Made by a program: the position numbers and the translations under genes. 64,000 nucleotides of DNA, taken from contig CALDYP010000003.1 in NCBI GenBank assembly GCA_937944445.1, positions 1 through 64,000 of the forward strand, read 5' to 3'. Of this stretch, positions 8,225 through 18,266 are shown one piece after another. The notes beneath the pieces were generated by a model. It saw only the letters and a list, made by a program, of their open reading frames with translations. It made no database searches and had not been told where the DNA came from. Positions within the stretch are counted from its first letter, which is position 1, and each line of letters begins with the position of its first letter. The DNA comes from an uncultured Anaerolineae bacterium. GTDB lineage: Bacteria > Chloroflexota > Anaerolineae > Aggregatilineales > Phototrophicaceae.

Positions 8225-9339
8225 GATGACGGTTCCTTTGTGTGGTTGAAGGTGCGGCCTTTCCAGCGCGGGCCGCCGGTGAAGTGCCAGTAGAGGGCGT
8301 GCAGCGCGATGCGCTGCATCAACAAAACAGAAATCGGCAGCAGCAGCGCATCGCGCACGCGCTGGCGGCTGTAAGCAGCGCTGAGCGCCCGCGCGCCGAT
8401 GCCCAGCGCGATCATCGCCGCGCCCCATGCCCGCCACTCGTCGAGCAGCAGCAGCCCCCACGGCAGCAAGTAGAGCCAAAAATGCAGCGCCGCCCCCAAC
8501 AGCAGCAGCACGACGCTGTTGCCGTAGCCCGCGAGGATGTTCTTGGCGAAGCCGTCGCGCACGGCTCGCCAACTGTCGTACATGCGGCAGGCGATGAGGC
8601 CATTGCCGTCTGCCATGCGCAGGCGCAGCCCGTGCCGTTTGACCGCGCGCGCGAGGTTGACATCATCTAGCACGCTGGGGGCAACGGCGCGATGCCCCCC
8701 CACGCGCTGGTAAGCTGCCCGCCGCCAGAGCATGCATTGGCCGTTGGCCGCGCCAAAGATCGCAAATGGGCCGTAGTGCGTCATCACGATGGGCAGATAG
8801 CCCATGATGACGAAGCTCATCAGCGGCACGATGAGCCGCTCTGCCCATGTGTGGGTGATCTGCGTCGGCCACACGGTGAGCAGGTCAGCGTTGGTGGCCT
8901 GCTGATGCGCTAGCAGCGCCGCCAGCGCGTCCGGCTGCCAGCGCGTGTCAGCGTCGGTGAACAGCAGCAGGTCGCCGCGCGCTTCTTGAGCGAGCTGCCA
9001 GCAGGCCCAGTTCTTGCCCCCCCAACCGACAGGCAGCGGACGCCCCGTGAGGAGGCGCGTCCGTTCGTCGCCAGCTGCGCGGGCGATTTCGGCTGTGCCG
9101 TCGGTGGATTGGTCGTCGAGGATGAGCAGTTCAAAGTGAGGGTAGGTTTGCTGTGTCAAGGCGGCAACGGTCTGGCCGATGACAGCGGCCTCGTTGCGCG
9201 CGGGGATGAGGATCGAGACGAAGGGGCGCGCGGTCGGCTGTTGGGCGCGCAGACGGCGCAGCAGCCAGCGGTTGACCACGGTCAGCAGCGCGAAGGTGAT
9301 CAAGATGATGGTGGCGGAGACGATCAGGTAGGTAATCAT
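8176..9339 (-). CDS. GT2 family glycosyltransferase, probably carotenoid glycosyltransferase
   Basis: 387 aa. An N-terminal membrane anchor (about 1-22) is followed by a GT-A domain: VSILIPARNEAAVI, LILDDQSTDGTAE, the DAD metal-binding motif in LLFTDADTRW, and VLDDVNLA. Two or three membrane helices close the protein. GT2 enzymes with this layout (CruC in green sulfur bacteria, CrtQ in staphylococci) glycosylate carotenoid hydroxyl or carboxyl groups. It lies between a PlsY-like acyltransferase (4-bp overlap) and a desaturase. Role inferred from fold and context. Confidence 0.8.
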   Translation of the reverse strand: MITYLIVSATIILITFALLTVVNRWLLRRLRAQQPTARPFVSILIPARNEAAVIGQTVAALTQQTYPHFELLILDDQSTDGTAEIARAAGDERTRLLTGRPLPVGWGGKNWACWQLAQEARGDLLLFTDADTRWQPDALAALLAHQQATNADLLTVWPTQITHTWAERLIVPLMSFVIMGYLPIVMTHYGPFAIFGAANGQCMLWRRAAYQRVGGHRAVAPSVLDDVNLARAVKRHGLRLRMADGNGLIACRMYDSWRAVRDGFAKNILAGYGNSVVLLLLGAALHFWLYLLPWGLLLLDEWRAWGAAMIALGIGARALSAAYSRQRVRDALLLPISVLLMQRIALHALYWHFTGGPRWKGRTFNHTKEPSSWGQEAPSSSAQASGD

Positions 9340-9926
9340 GCAGCCCCGCGGAAAGTGGGCAGGCGTTTGAGGCCGTGCCGATGTTTGAACAACAGGATGG
9401 CGAAGTTCCCCGCCCAGATGAGCAGGAAGACGGGCAGCTGCTGATAGGCGACGAGCAGATAGAGCAGCACGCCCGCCATCATGAACATGACCACCCAATC
9501 ATCGGATTTTTCTAACAGGCGATACCACAAGAGCAAGTTCACGCCGATGACGATGGGCACTTGCCACAGCGTAAGCGCGGCCCACGTCCCGCCTGTGATG
9601 GCGACGGCCTTGCCTCCTTTGAAGTTGAGGAAGGGCGAGAACGCATGCCCGGCAATCGCCAGCACGGCCACCAGCGCCAGCCGCTCATCGCGCCAGCTCA
9701 GCCCCCAATAGGCGATGCCAACCGGGATCGACCCCTTGAGCGCGTCTGCCATGACCGCCACGATGTACCAGAAGCGGCTGCCGGTTGCGCGGTAGACGTT
9801 CGTTGCGCCCGGGTTGCCGTCCCCGTGTTGGCGGATGTCCACGTTGAACACGACGCGGCCAATCACCACTGAGAACGGCACACTTGAAAGCAGGAAGGCC
9901 GCGGCGGCCAGCAGCAAAACATCCAT
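9336..9926 (-). CDS. PlsY-family membrane acyltransferase
   Basis: 196 aa with about five to six membrane helices. It has the three PlsY motifs: SSVPFSVVIGR, GDGNPGATNVYR and GHAFSPFLNFKGGKAVA. PlsY proper moves acyl groups from acyl-phosphate to glycerol-3-phosphate for phospholipid synthesis. This copy is translationally coupled to a GT2 gene and 3 bp from cruF, so it may instead (or also) acylate a carotenoid glycoside. It could also be the ordinary housekeeping PlsY that happens to be here. Confidence 0.88.
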   Translation of the reverse strand: MDVLLLAAAAFLLSSVPFSVVIGRVVFNVDIRQHGDGNPGATNVYRATGSRFWYIVAVMADALKGSIPVGIAYWGLSWRDERLALVAVLAIAGHAFSPFLNFKGGKAVAITGGTWAALTLWQVPIVIGVNLLLWYRLLEKSDDWVVMFMMAGVLLYLLVAYQQLPVFLLIWAGNFAILLFKHRHGLKRLPTFRGAA

Positions 9927-9929
9927 GAG

Positions 9930-10715
9930 TTAGGCTGCTCTCCACCTCGCATACGCCCACAGCATCAGCGCGCCCATCGCAATGGATCCGACGACGGCTG
10001 GCCCGGGCATGCCCCAGAACACAGCCAGCCCGACGCTTTGCAGGAACCAAACACAGGCGTAAACGGCGATGAGCGGCAGCTTGGGCAAGGCCGGCGGGCA
10101 GAGCACGAAGCTCACGATGAACGAGACGATCAGCCAGCCCGCGTAGTTCGACCACGGGATGCCAAAGTAGCCCTCTGGGTTGGCCCACTGCCAGAAATTC
10201 CAGCCGACCATTTGCGGGTCGAGGAACAAGTCCCACGTGGTGAGGGCCAGCGCCGACACCCCCGCGAACGTCAAACGGTAGCGCAGGCTAGGGCGAGCCG
10301 ATGGATCGCCGAGGATGACCTGCGCCAGCGCCCATGCCGGCGGCAGCATCATGAACCACGCGAACGGGATCAAGACGGGCACGCCGCCGATCTGCGGCTG
10401 GAGCACGTCAGTGTAGACGTACTCGCCGAAGGGCAGGCCGGTGCGGTGGCCGACGAACTCCGCGAGCCACGTCATGACGGCGACACTGCCCAAGTAGTAG
10501 AGCGTGCGCCAGCCGAACCGCGCCGACATCGCCACGTATACCGCAGCGGCCTGCGCAACGGCGGCGATGGTGATGCACACGGGGATCACCTCTGGGCCGA
10601 TCGTCCAATAGGCGATAGGGAAGGCGATCATCGTCGCCAGCCAAATGCCGATGGCGATGAACTCACGAGGGTAGGTCACAATGGCGCTGCGCGCGCTCGT
10701 CAGGGCGGCGGTCAT
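9930..10715 (-). CDS. cruF: CruF-type carotenoid 1',2'-hydratase
   Basis: 261 aa, a polytopic membrane protein with about seven helices. It fits the CruF/DUF422 family: WLAEFVGHRTGLPFGEYVY, then GVPVLIPFAWFMM, then TTWDLFLDPQMV. CruF adds water to the psi end of gamma-carotene or lycopene, giving the 1'-hydroxyl later glycosylated. Its start overlaps the previous gene stop by 4 bp (ATGA), and plsY follows after 3 bp. The lycopene cyclase at 16913 would supply the gamma-carotene substrate. Confidence 0.87.
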   Translation of the reverse strand: MTAALTSARSAIVTYPREFIAIGIWLATMIAFPIAYWTIGPEVIPVCITIAAVAQAAAVYVAMSARFGWRTLYYLGSVAVMTWLAEFVGHRTGLPFGEYVYTDVLQPQIGGVPVLIPFAWFMMLPPAWALAQVILGDPSARPSLRYRLTFAGVSALALTTWDLFLDPQMVGWNFWQWANPEGYFGIPWSNYAGWLIVSFIVSFVLCPPALPKLPLIAVYACVWFLQSVGLAVFWGMPGPAVVGSIAMGALMLWAYARWRAA

Positions 10716-11695
10716 ATGAGCAGTCTCTCCACTTCTCCAACGACTTCTAGGCCAGCGTTGCGGCCAGTGTCTTCTACGATAAGTGTGCGGCGGAAACCGT
10801 CCAGAGCGCTGAGACGCAGGTGAATGCTTGCTTGGAGTGTTTCGTCTACGCGCATGTGCATCGCTTGTTTTTCGGGGCCTTTGAGGGGCGCGCCTTCCGC
10901 GCGCTGGGCTGTGATGACCAACTCATACTCGCGGTTGAACAAGACCCACTCTACGGTTTGTTCATCAATGCGCAGCTTGTCCACTTTGGAGCGGTTGTAG
11001 GTCGCGAAGCGGTAAATCTGGCCGTTGTAAAGCAGCGCGACGATGAAGCCGTTGAATGTGCGCCCCAAGTTGGGGATGGTGGCGATGGACGCGCTCAGCG
11101 ACATGTTGGGGGTGTTGAAGTGGTTGGTTTGCATCCACACGTAGGCGGACGGGAAGTTCGTCCCCCAATCTTTTTCGATGTAGCCGCGGCCACCGGTGAA
11201 GTCGACCGTTTCGCCGTAGAGCGTCAAGCTGCCGCGGATCGTGTGATCCATGCTGACGATGCCATGATTGCACTCCATGAACGGGATCCAGCCGTACCAG
11301 CCCATGATGCCCGGCGAGGTAAGCGTGACGGGGAAGGGCGTCAAGTCGTGGAAGTGGAGTTCCCCGCTGAGCGCGCCGTGCTCGTCCTCGTGATCCAGCA
11401 GCAGGCAATCGCGCGTGAAGCGGCTTCGGCCTACAGTCACGTCGAAGGTTTTGTCTGCTGCGGCGAAGCTCCCGATGCGATGGTAACGGGCTTGGCCGTT
11501 CGTGCCGTCCAGCACTTGGATGAAGGCGTGGGTTTCTTTGGTGCTGGCGGCGACGAACACCCCCGGAATGATGGCGAAGGCGCGCTGCTCGTCGCGCGTC
11601 ACGAGCTTGTAGTACCACCCTTCAAAAAACGGGGCGCGCTTGCCTTTGCCATGATACCAATCGGGGTTGAGGCGCGTCTGGACGAAATTAAGCAT
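10712..11695 (-). CDS. Tocopherol cyclase-like (calycin superfamily) protein
   Basis: 327 aa. The N-terminal FFEGWYYKL motif and GYIEKDWGTNFPSAYVWMQ match the tocopherol-cyclase-like family, distant relatives of the CrtC hydratases. The fold is all beta and no signal peptide is seen. I choose ATG 11695, which overlaps the preceding hydrolase stop by 8 bp. No other tocopherol-pathway gene is in the window, so a carotenoid-related or unknown terpenoid role is more likely than vitamin E synthesis. Function not established. Confidence 0.75.
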   Translation of the reverse strand: MLNFVQTRLNPDWYHGKGKRAPFFEGWYYKLVTRDEQRAFAIIPGVFVAASTKETHAFIQVLDGTNGQARYHRIGSFAAADKTFDVTVGRSRFTRDCLLLDHEDEHGALSGELHFHDLTPFPVTLTSPGIMGWYGWIPFMECNHGIVSMDHTIRGSLTLYGETVDFTGGRGYIEKDWGTNFPSAYVWMQTNHFNTPNMSLSASIATIPNLGRTFNGFIVALLYNGQIYRFATYNRSKVDKLRIDEQTVEWVLFNREYELVITAQRAEGAPLKGPEKQAMHMRVDETLQASIHLRLSALDGFRRTLIVEDTGRNAGLEVVGEVERLLI

Positions 11696-12536
11696 GCGAT
11701 TGCTCCAAAGACTTTTCTGCAATGAAGTGTTGAATTTCTTGCAGGATGGCCGGCCAGCCGGGCAAAGTCACATCGGTGAGGGTGTGCGGGCCGGGCAGCT
11801 CAACGTACTGCGGGGCGCTGCGAAACAGGTTCAGGTAGGCGCGGGTGACGTGGGGGCGCACTAGCTCATCGTCTTGACCTTGAATGATGAGCGTGGAACA
11901 TGTGACCTGCGGCGCAGCCTCAGCGCCCATCAAGCCGGCGCGGCGAATTTGATCGAACAGGCGCACGGGCACGCTGAAGTTCAAGATCGCCTCGCGCGTG
12001 GCGGCGTCTTGCAAATCCGCCCCCGGCATGAAGTTGTTGACGCTCTCGCGGAATTTAGGGTCGTTCCAGTCGGGCTTGAACAAGCGAAATGGTTTGAACT
12101 GTGGGACGACATGGCGCAAGACGGGCAGCGCGCGCCACAGGACATGTTCAAGCTGCCAGAAGGGGGCCAGCAAGATCAGCATCTGGGGGCGAACCTCAGC
12201 GGCCAGCTTGACCGACAGCGCCCCGCCCATCGACAACCCGATGAGACCAACTTGGCTGTGAGCTGCTTGAAGCGCAGTGAAGGCCTCACGCGCGGCGCTC
12301 AACCAGTCCTCAACGGTGTAATCGTTGATACGGTCGATCTCTGGGCCGAAGCCGGGCAGCAGCAGGCAGTCTACTGAGTCGCCCTGTGTGGTGAGCGCGT
12401 CGGCGATGGGGCGCATCTCAGCCGGCGTCCCCGGGAAGCCGTGGATCAACAGCCATGCGCGGCCTGTCGTGCCAGTGGCTTGATACCGTCTGAATTGCTC
12501 TGCTTCAAAAGCGCGGCCAAAGGAAATTGTCTGCAT
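11688..12536 (-). CDS. Alpha/beta hydrolase, carboxylesterase-like
   Basis: 282 aa. LLIHGFPGTPAEM gives the oxyanion region, GLSMGG the nucleophile Ser, GQDDELV the acid Asp and PGPHTL the His. It resembles the Est30-type carboxylesterase/monoacylglycerol lipase group. It is the first gene of the cruF operon. A role in removing or moving acyl groups of the pigment can be imagined but not shown. Confidence 0.82.
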   Translation of the reverse strand: MQTISFGRAFEAEQFRRYQATGTTGRAWLLIHGFPGTPAEMRPIADALTTQGDSVDCLLLPGFGPEIDRINDYTVEDWLSAAREAFTALQAAHSQVGLIGLSMGGALSVKLAAEVRPQMLILLAPFWQLEHVLWRALPVLRHVVPQFKPFRLFKPDWNDPKFRESVNNFMPGADLQDAATREAILNFSVPVRLFDQIRRAGLMGAEAAPQVTCSTLIIQGQDDELVRPHVTRAYLNLFRSAPQYVELPGPHTLTDVTLPGWPAILQEIQHFIAEKSLEQSHA

Positions 12537-12727
12537 TGTTCACCTCTTTGCCACAGTTTAACAGCCCTAGATTAGCCATCCTATAACGTTTAGCACTGCT
12601 AATTGGTTTCTAAATTAGACTTTAGACCGAGTTCAGTCTGAGACGGTATGTTTAAGTTTAATGTTGCGATTCAGATGGCTGGCACTTGGGATTTACACGT
12701 TTCATTTCAAATCAAAGGTGAATTTGG
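12537..12727. promoter_or_regulatory. Divergent AT-rich promoter region with candidate operator
   Basis: 191 bp between the cruF operon (leftward) and the SDR gene (rightward), AT-rich against its surroundings. GAGTTCAGTCTGAGAC at 12629-12644 closely matches GAGTTCATCTGCGAC at 13393-13407, just upstream of crtI. The flanking AGACT (12617-12621) and AGTCT (12635-12639) form a short inverted repeat. I did not find a confident -35/-10 pair. Confidence 0.35.
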
Positions 12728-13360
12728 ATGGGAAGTGCACTGATTTGGGGCGCATCGGGTGGCATCGGAGCGGCTTTGGTGGCGCATCTTGGCTCAATGG
12801 GTTGGCAAGTATACGGGGCCGCGCGCAACACAGCGCGCATTCCACGCTCGGCGCAGCTCGCGCTCGATTTCGACGCAGACTATGAGCACAGCTTTGAGGC
12901 AGTGGCGATGCGCGTGGCCCAAGAGACAACCGAGCTTGACTTGATGGTGTATGCTGTGGGAGATGTTGCCTACGCCAAGCTCAACGAGATGGGTTTGAAA
13001 GGGTGGCACGCCACGCTGCAATCTAACCTCACAGGCGCTTATCTGGCCGCGCTTTACGGCCTTGACTTGCTCAAAGAGGGGGGGCACTTGGTGTACATCG
13101 GGGCGTATCTCGATCACATCCGCTTGCCGAAGATGGGGGCGTATGTGGCGGCGAAGGCTGGCCTCGCGGAGTTGGTCACGGTGCTTCAAAAAGAACACCG
13201 CAAGCATCGCTTCACGGTGGTGCGACCCGGAGCGACAGCTACCGGCTTCTGGGACAAAGTGACGCTGAAGTTACCGCCAGATGCCAAGCAGCCCAACCAA
13301 GTGGCTGCGGCCATTGTGCAGCATCACATCAACGGAGGCAGCGGTGATTTAGACCTGTAA
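12728..13360 (+). CDS. Short-chain dehydrogenase/reductase
   Basis: 210 aa. Nucleotide-binding GASGGIGAALV at residues 8-18; catalytic YVAAK (Tyr-x-x-x-Lys), with Asn in LQSNLTGAYL. The AARN segment after the second strand hints at NADP preference. It lies between the two carotenoid operons and is about 100 bp from crtI, so it may act on the pigment or on an unrelated metabolite. Substrate unknown. Confidence 0.85.
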   Translation: MGSALIWGASGGIGAALVAHLGSMGWQVYGAARNTARIPRSAQLALDFDADYEHSFEAVAMRVAQETTELDLMVYAVGDVAYAKLNEMGLKGWHATLQSNLTGAYLAALYGLDLLKEGGHLVYIGAYLDHIRLPKMGAYVAAKAGLAELVTVLQKEHRKHRFTVVRPGATATGFWDKVTLKLPPDAKQPNQVAAAIVQHHINGGSGDLDL

Positions 13361-13382
13361 CAACGCGCTAACGTTCATCAGA

Positions 13383-13407
13383 AACTCACTATGAGTTCAT
13401 CTGCGAC
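13383..13407. promoter_or_regulatory. Palindrome and shared motif upstream of crtI
   Basis: AACTCA-CTA-TGAGTT (13383-13397) is a perfect 6-bp inverted repeat. It runs into GAGTTCATCTGCGAC (13393-13407), which recurs with one-base differences at 12629 before the cruF operon. It could be the operator of a carotenoid regulator; no regulator gene is nearby. Confidence 0.35.
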
Positions 13408-13459
13408 TAGGTAGCAAGCGTCATAACCACACTAAGCAATGACTGGAGGGCAGTCAAAC

Positions 13460-14986
13460 ATGGGGAAAATCATTGTTATCGGCAGCGGCTTCGGGGGATT
13501 GGGCGCAGCCATTCGGTTGGCAGCAGCCGGCCATGAGGTAGAGATCCTCGAAAAACGCGACAAGCCCGGCGGGCGGGCCTATGTTTACGAGATCAACGGG
13601 TTCAAGTTCGACGGCGGCCCAACTGTCATCACCGCGCCGTTCATGTTCGATGATCTGTGGGCGGCGGCTGGGAAGAAGCGCGAAGATTACGTGCAGTTCG
13701 TCCCATGTGACCCCTTCTATCGCATCTTCGATTGGAACGGGCGCGCCTTCGACTACAACGGCGACGAGCAGTTCATCCTCAGCCAGATCGAAAAGTGGAA
13801 CCCTGAGGATCGTCTGGGCTATCAGCAGTTCATGGCAACGACTAAGGCGATCTTCCAGAAGGGGTTCGTTGAACTAGCAGACAAGCCGTTCTTGCAGTTC
13901 ACGGATATGCTCAAGGTTGCGCCGGATCTCATCAAGATGCAGTCGTATTTGAGCGTCTACAACTACGCTTCGCAGTTCATCAAAGACGACTTCTTGCGGC
14001 GCTGCTTCTCATTCCACCCGCTCTTGATCGGGGGTAACCCGTTCGATGCGCCGTCGATTTACGCTATGATCCACTACTTGGAGCGTGAATGGGGCATCCA
14101 CTACGCCATCGGCGGGACGGGCGCGATCGTCAACGCGATGGTGCGCCTGTTTGAGGAACTCGGCGGGAAGCTGCGCCTGTCAACGGAAGTGGCCGAAATT
14201 CTGACGAGTGGGCGGCGTGTGACAGGCGTTCGGCTGGCCGATGGCACGATCGAGCGCGCTGATCACGTTGTGGCCAACGCGGATGTGGGCTTTGTTTACG
14301 AGCGCATGATTAAGAAGTCCAGCCAGAGCCTCTACATGAAGGCCAAGATGGGGCTGATGAAGTACAGCATGTCGCTGTTCGTGATCTACTTCGGAACGAA
14401 GCGGCTGTACCGTGAGCATGGGCTGGCGCACCATAACATCATCCTCGGCGAACGCTACCGCGGCCTACTCAACAACATCTTCAACGACTACGAGCTTGCG
14501 GATGACTTCTCGCTGTATCTGCACATGCCGACGCTGACTGACCCGAGCATCGCTCCGGAAGGCCATGAGAACTTCTACGTGCTGTCCCCTGTGCCGCACC
14601 TCGGCAGCGGCGTTGACTGGAAGAAGATGGCCAAGCCCTACCGCAACGCTGTGATGAACTTCTTGGAGGAAAACTACCTGCCGGACTTGCAGGCGAACAT
14701 CGTGGCAGAGCACACGATTGATCCGCTGCACTTCCGCCATGAGCTGAACAGCCGAATGGGCGCAGCCTTCAGCGTGCAGCCGATCCTCGCGCAGTCGGCG
14801 TGGTTCCGCCCGCACAACCGCGCTGAAGACTTCGACAACTTGTACTTCGTAGGCGCGGGCACGCATCCGGGCGCTGGTCTGCCGGGGGTGCTGTCGTCGT
14901 CGATCATCGTGCAGAACTTGATTGGCCCCGCAGAGTCTCGTGTGGCCTATGCGACCAACCCGACCACGCTGGAAGCGATATCATGA
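13460..14986 (+). CDS. crtI: Phytoene desaturase
   Basis: 508 aa. FAD-binding [17 protein letters not shown] at the N terminus, [12 protein letters not shown], and C-terminal [19 protein letters not shown], the canonical CrtI signature. It desaturates phytoene toward lycopene. GGAGGG at 13444-13449 sits 10 nt before ATG 13460, so I prefer this to ATG 13439, which lacks an SD and adds seven residues. It leads the crtI-crtB-ldh-cyclase operon and overlaps crtB by 4 bp. Confidence 0.94.
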   Translation: MGKIIVIGSGFGGLGAAIRLAAAGHEVEILEKRDKPGGRAYVYEINGFKFDGGPTVITAPFMFDDLWAAAGKKREDYVQFVPCDPFYRIFDWNGRAFDYNGDEQFILSQIEKWNPEDRLGYQQFMATTKAIFQKGFVELADKPFLQFTDMLKVAPDLIKMQSYLSVYNYASQFIKDDFLRRCFSFHPLLIGGNPFDAPSIYAMIHYLEREWGIHYAIGGTGAIVNAMVRLFEELGGKLRLSTEVAEILTSGRRVTGVRLADGTIERADHVVANADVGFVYERMIKKSSQSLYMKAKMGLMKYSMSLFVIYFGTKRLYREHGLAHHNIILGERYRGLLNNIFNDYELADDFSLYLHMPTLTDPSIAPEGHENFYVLSPVPHLGSGVDWKKMAKPYRNAVMNFLEENYLPDLQANIVAEHTIDPLHFRHELNSRMGAAFSVQPILAQSAWFRPHNRAEDFDNLYFVGAGTHPGAGLPGVLSSSIIVQNLIGPAESRVAYATNPTTLEAIS

Positions 14987-15956
14987 GCCTGATCCGAACG
15001 CCTCCGTGGGAAGTCCGATTGTTGAGTGTGGCGCATGAAGCCTTCAACAGCCCGCCGGCGTGTCATATGCAGTGTGACGCGGGCGCGCTGGAAAGTGCGT
15101 ATGATCTGTGTGAGCAGATCACGCTCCAACACAGTAAGACCTTTTATGTTGCGTCGTCGCTGCTGCCGCCCGCCAAGCGTCGTGCCGTGCGGGCGCTGTA
15201 CGCCTTCTGTCGCGTGACGGATGACATCGTCGATCAAGCGCCAGACGGGACAAGTCGGGATGCGGCCCTGCGCGCATGGCAGGAAACTGTGTTTGCTGAT
15301 CACCCTGACCACGATGAGCCGGTGGCGCTGGCATGGGCAGACACGCGCGCGCGCTTCCACATCCCGCGCGGCTATGCCCTGCAGCTGATCGAGGGCTGCG
15401 CGCGCGACATCCGTCAAACGCGCTATGAGACGTTTGATGAACTGGCTGAGTACTCTTATGGGGTGGCGTCGACTGTCGGGTTGATGGCGATGCACATCGT
15501 GGGGTTCGCTGGGGCAGAGGCTATCCCGTATGCAGTGCGCTTGGGCATTGCGCTCCAGATCACGAATATCCTGCGCGACGTGGGCGAGGACTGGCGTAAT
15601 GGACGGCTCTACCTGCCGCTAGAGGAGATGCGCGAGTTCAACCTGAGCGAAGCTGATGTGGCGCGCGGCGTCGTAACGCCAGCGTGGCGCGAGTTCATGC
15701 GCTTTCAGATCGCGCGCAATCGGCGGCTGTATGCGGAGTCGATTGCAGGGGTGGCCCTGTTGAATACCAACGGACGGTTTGCGATCACTGCGGCAGCACG
15801 TCTGTACGAGGCGATTTTGAAAGACATCGAAGCGCACGATTACGACGTGTTCAGCCGTCGGGCGCGAATTAGCACGCTGGGCAAGCTGCGCCGCCTGCCC
15901 GGCATTTGGTGGTTCAGCGCACGAGCTAAGGTTCACACAGGCCGAGGGGGGGCTGG

Positions 15957-15960
<4 letters not shown>
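14983..15960 (+). CDS. crtB: Phytoene synthase
   Basis: 325 aa. Joins two geranylgeranyl diphosphates into phytoene. It has both Asp-rich motifs in family context: [12 protein letters not shown] and [25 protein letters not shown] and GVASTVG also fit squalene/phytoene synthases. Coupled to crtI at the 5' end and to the lactate dehydrogenase at the 3' end, each by 4-bp ATGA overlaps. No GGPP synthase gene is seen in the window. Confidence 0.94.
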
Positions 15961-16912
<952 letters not shown>

Positions 16913-16916
<4 letters not shown>

Positions 16917-17788
16917 CCTATTTTGCTTTTCTGGCGTTGTTCTTGGGCATTCCGATGCTGCTCTTGAGCGCGATCACGATTTATGACTATCGACGTGGCC
17001 GCTGGATGCCTGCACCGCTGCGCACATGGACGCCGTGGAAGGTGATCCTCGGGCTGTGTGTGTTGGCGTTCATCTACACAACGCCGTGGGATAACTACCT
17101 CGTGGCAACTGGCGTCTGGTTCTATGATCCTGATCTGGTGACGGGCATCGTCATCGGCTGGGTTCCGATTGAGGAATACACGTTCTTCATTCTGCTGCCG
17201 ATCTTCACCAGCTTGTGGACGCTGCTGCTGATGCGTTACATGCGGCTGAACCCGCAGCGAGCAGAGTGGGCGAACAGCCACCGCGCGCGCTATGGCTGGA
17301 CGGCGGCGATCTTCGTGCTGTGGGTGGTCAGCGTGGCCGTGTTGGTGCTGACGTTCGTTGACCCGGCATGGAAGCCGTTTACCTACATGTCGCTGATCTT
17401 GGCGTGGGCGCTGATCCCGATCATGGTGCAAACGTTCTTCGGCGCGGACATCCTGCTGCGGCATTGGCGGGTGGTGCTGCTGTCGATCGTGACGAGCACG
17501 ATCTACTTGAGCGCGACGGATGCGATCGCCATCTTAGAAGGGACGTGGACGATTGAGCCGACGCAGTCGCTGCCGATCCTCATCGGCGGGGTGCTGCCTA
17601 TTGAGGAGTTTACTTTCTTCTTGATCGTCAACATCTTGGTGGTGTTGGGGTTAACGCTGGTGCTGTCTGAAGAGAGCTATCAGCGGCTGCACGATTTAGA
17701 ATCGGCGCGCGGTTTTTCGCTGGTGGCGCGCGGCCTGCGCGCGCTTGTGCCGCCGCCTTCACACACACAAGGAGCGTTGGAACGATGA
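16913..17788 (+). CDS. Fused two-domain lycopene cyclase (CrtYc-CrtYd type)
   Basis: 291 aa, about seven to eight membrane helices. It has two homologous halves, each with the PxEE motif of heterodimeric-type cyclases: VPIEEYTFF (Glu87/88) and LPIEEFTFF (Glu231/232); [11 protein letters not shown] marks the first half. In actinobacteria these halves are separate subunits, while archaea and fungi have fusions. It would make gamma- or beta-carotene from lycopene. Overlaps ldh and the next gene by 4 bp each. Confidence 0.9.
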
Positions 17789-18216
17789 ACATCTGGCAGT
17801 TTCAGAACCGTTTGTCGAGGCGTCTGCTGGCGTGGGGCGTTGGCAGCACGCTGTGCGGGGTGTTCCTGCTGCGCGGCGGCGCGTTTTGGCGCGGGGTCGG
17901 GTGGCAGTTCATCGGCTGGGGCGTCATCGACGCGCTGATTGCGCTGTTCGGGCGCAACGCCGCCGAAAGCCGCATCGACTCATTGGAGAACCCGGGCCTT
18001 GAATCCGTTCAAGCGGAGGAGACGGAGAAGCTCACGCGGCTGCTGTGGATCAACGCAGGGCTGGACGTGCTGTACATGCTAGGCGGCAAACAGTGGGCCG
18101 ACGGCGACAAAGGCGACGGCAGCCGCGCGGGGCACGGCCTCGGCATCGTGCTGCAAGCTGCCTTTCTGCTCTTCTTTGACCTCTACCACGCGCTGACCGC
18201 GCCTAAAAGCAAGTAA
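17785..18216 (+). CDS. Small membrane protein, unknown
   Basis: 143 aa with about four hydrophobic segments (two near residues 13-55, one near 85-100, one near 118-135). No family recognised with confidence. It overlaps the lycopene cyclase stop by 4 bp (ATGA) and ends the operon, so it may help carotenoid enzymes or pigment placement in the membrane. Confidence 0.7.
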   Translation: MNIWQFQNRLSRRLLAWGVGSTLCGVFLLRGGAFWRGVGWQFIGWGVIDALIALFGRNAAESRIDSLENPGLESVQAEETEKLTRLLWINAGLDVLYMLGGKQWADGDKGDGSRAGHGLGIVLQAAFLLFFDLYHALTAPKSK

Positions 18217-18234
18217 AGACGCTTGTACATTCGC

Positions 18235-18256
18235 GGGGCAAGGCACACCTTGCCCC
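18235..18256. terminator. Palindrome between convergent genes
   Basis: GGGGCAAGG (18235-18243) and CCTTGCCCC (18248-18256) form a perfect 9-bp stem with a 4-nt loop between two convergent genes. There is no T run, so it may be a weak bidirectional terminator or a dispersed intergenic palindrome. Confidence 0.45.
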
Positions 18257-18266
18257 TGTCAATCCG

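Noticed and set aside
12537-13459. CarH/LitR-type light-regulator binding sites
   Set aside because: The shared motif does not let me assign a regulator family, and no B12-dependent MerR-type gene is in the window, so only an unnamed operator is claimed.
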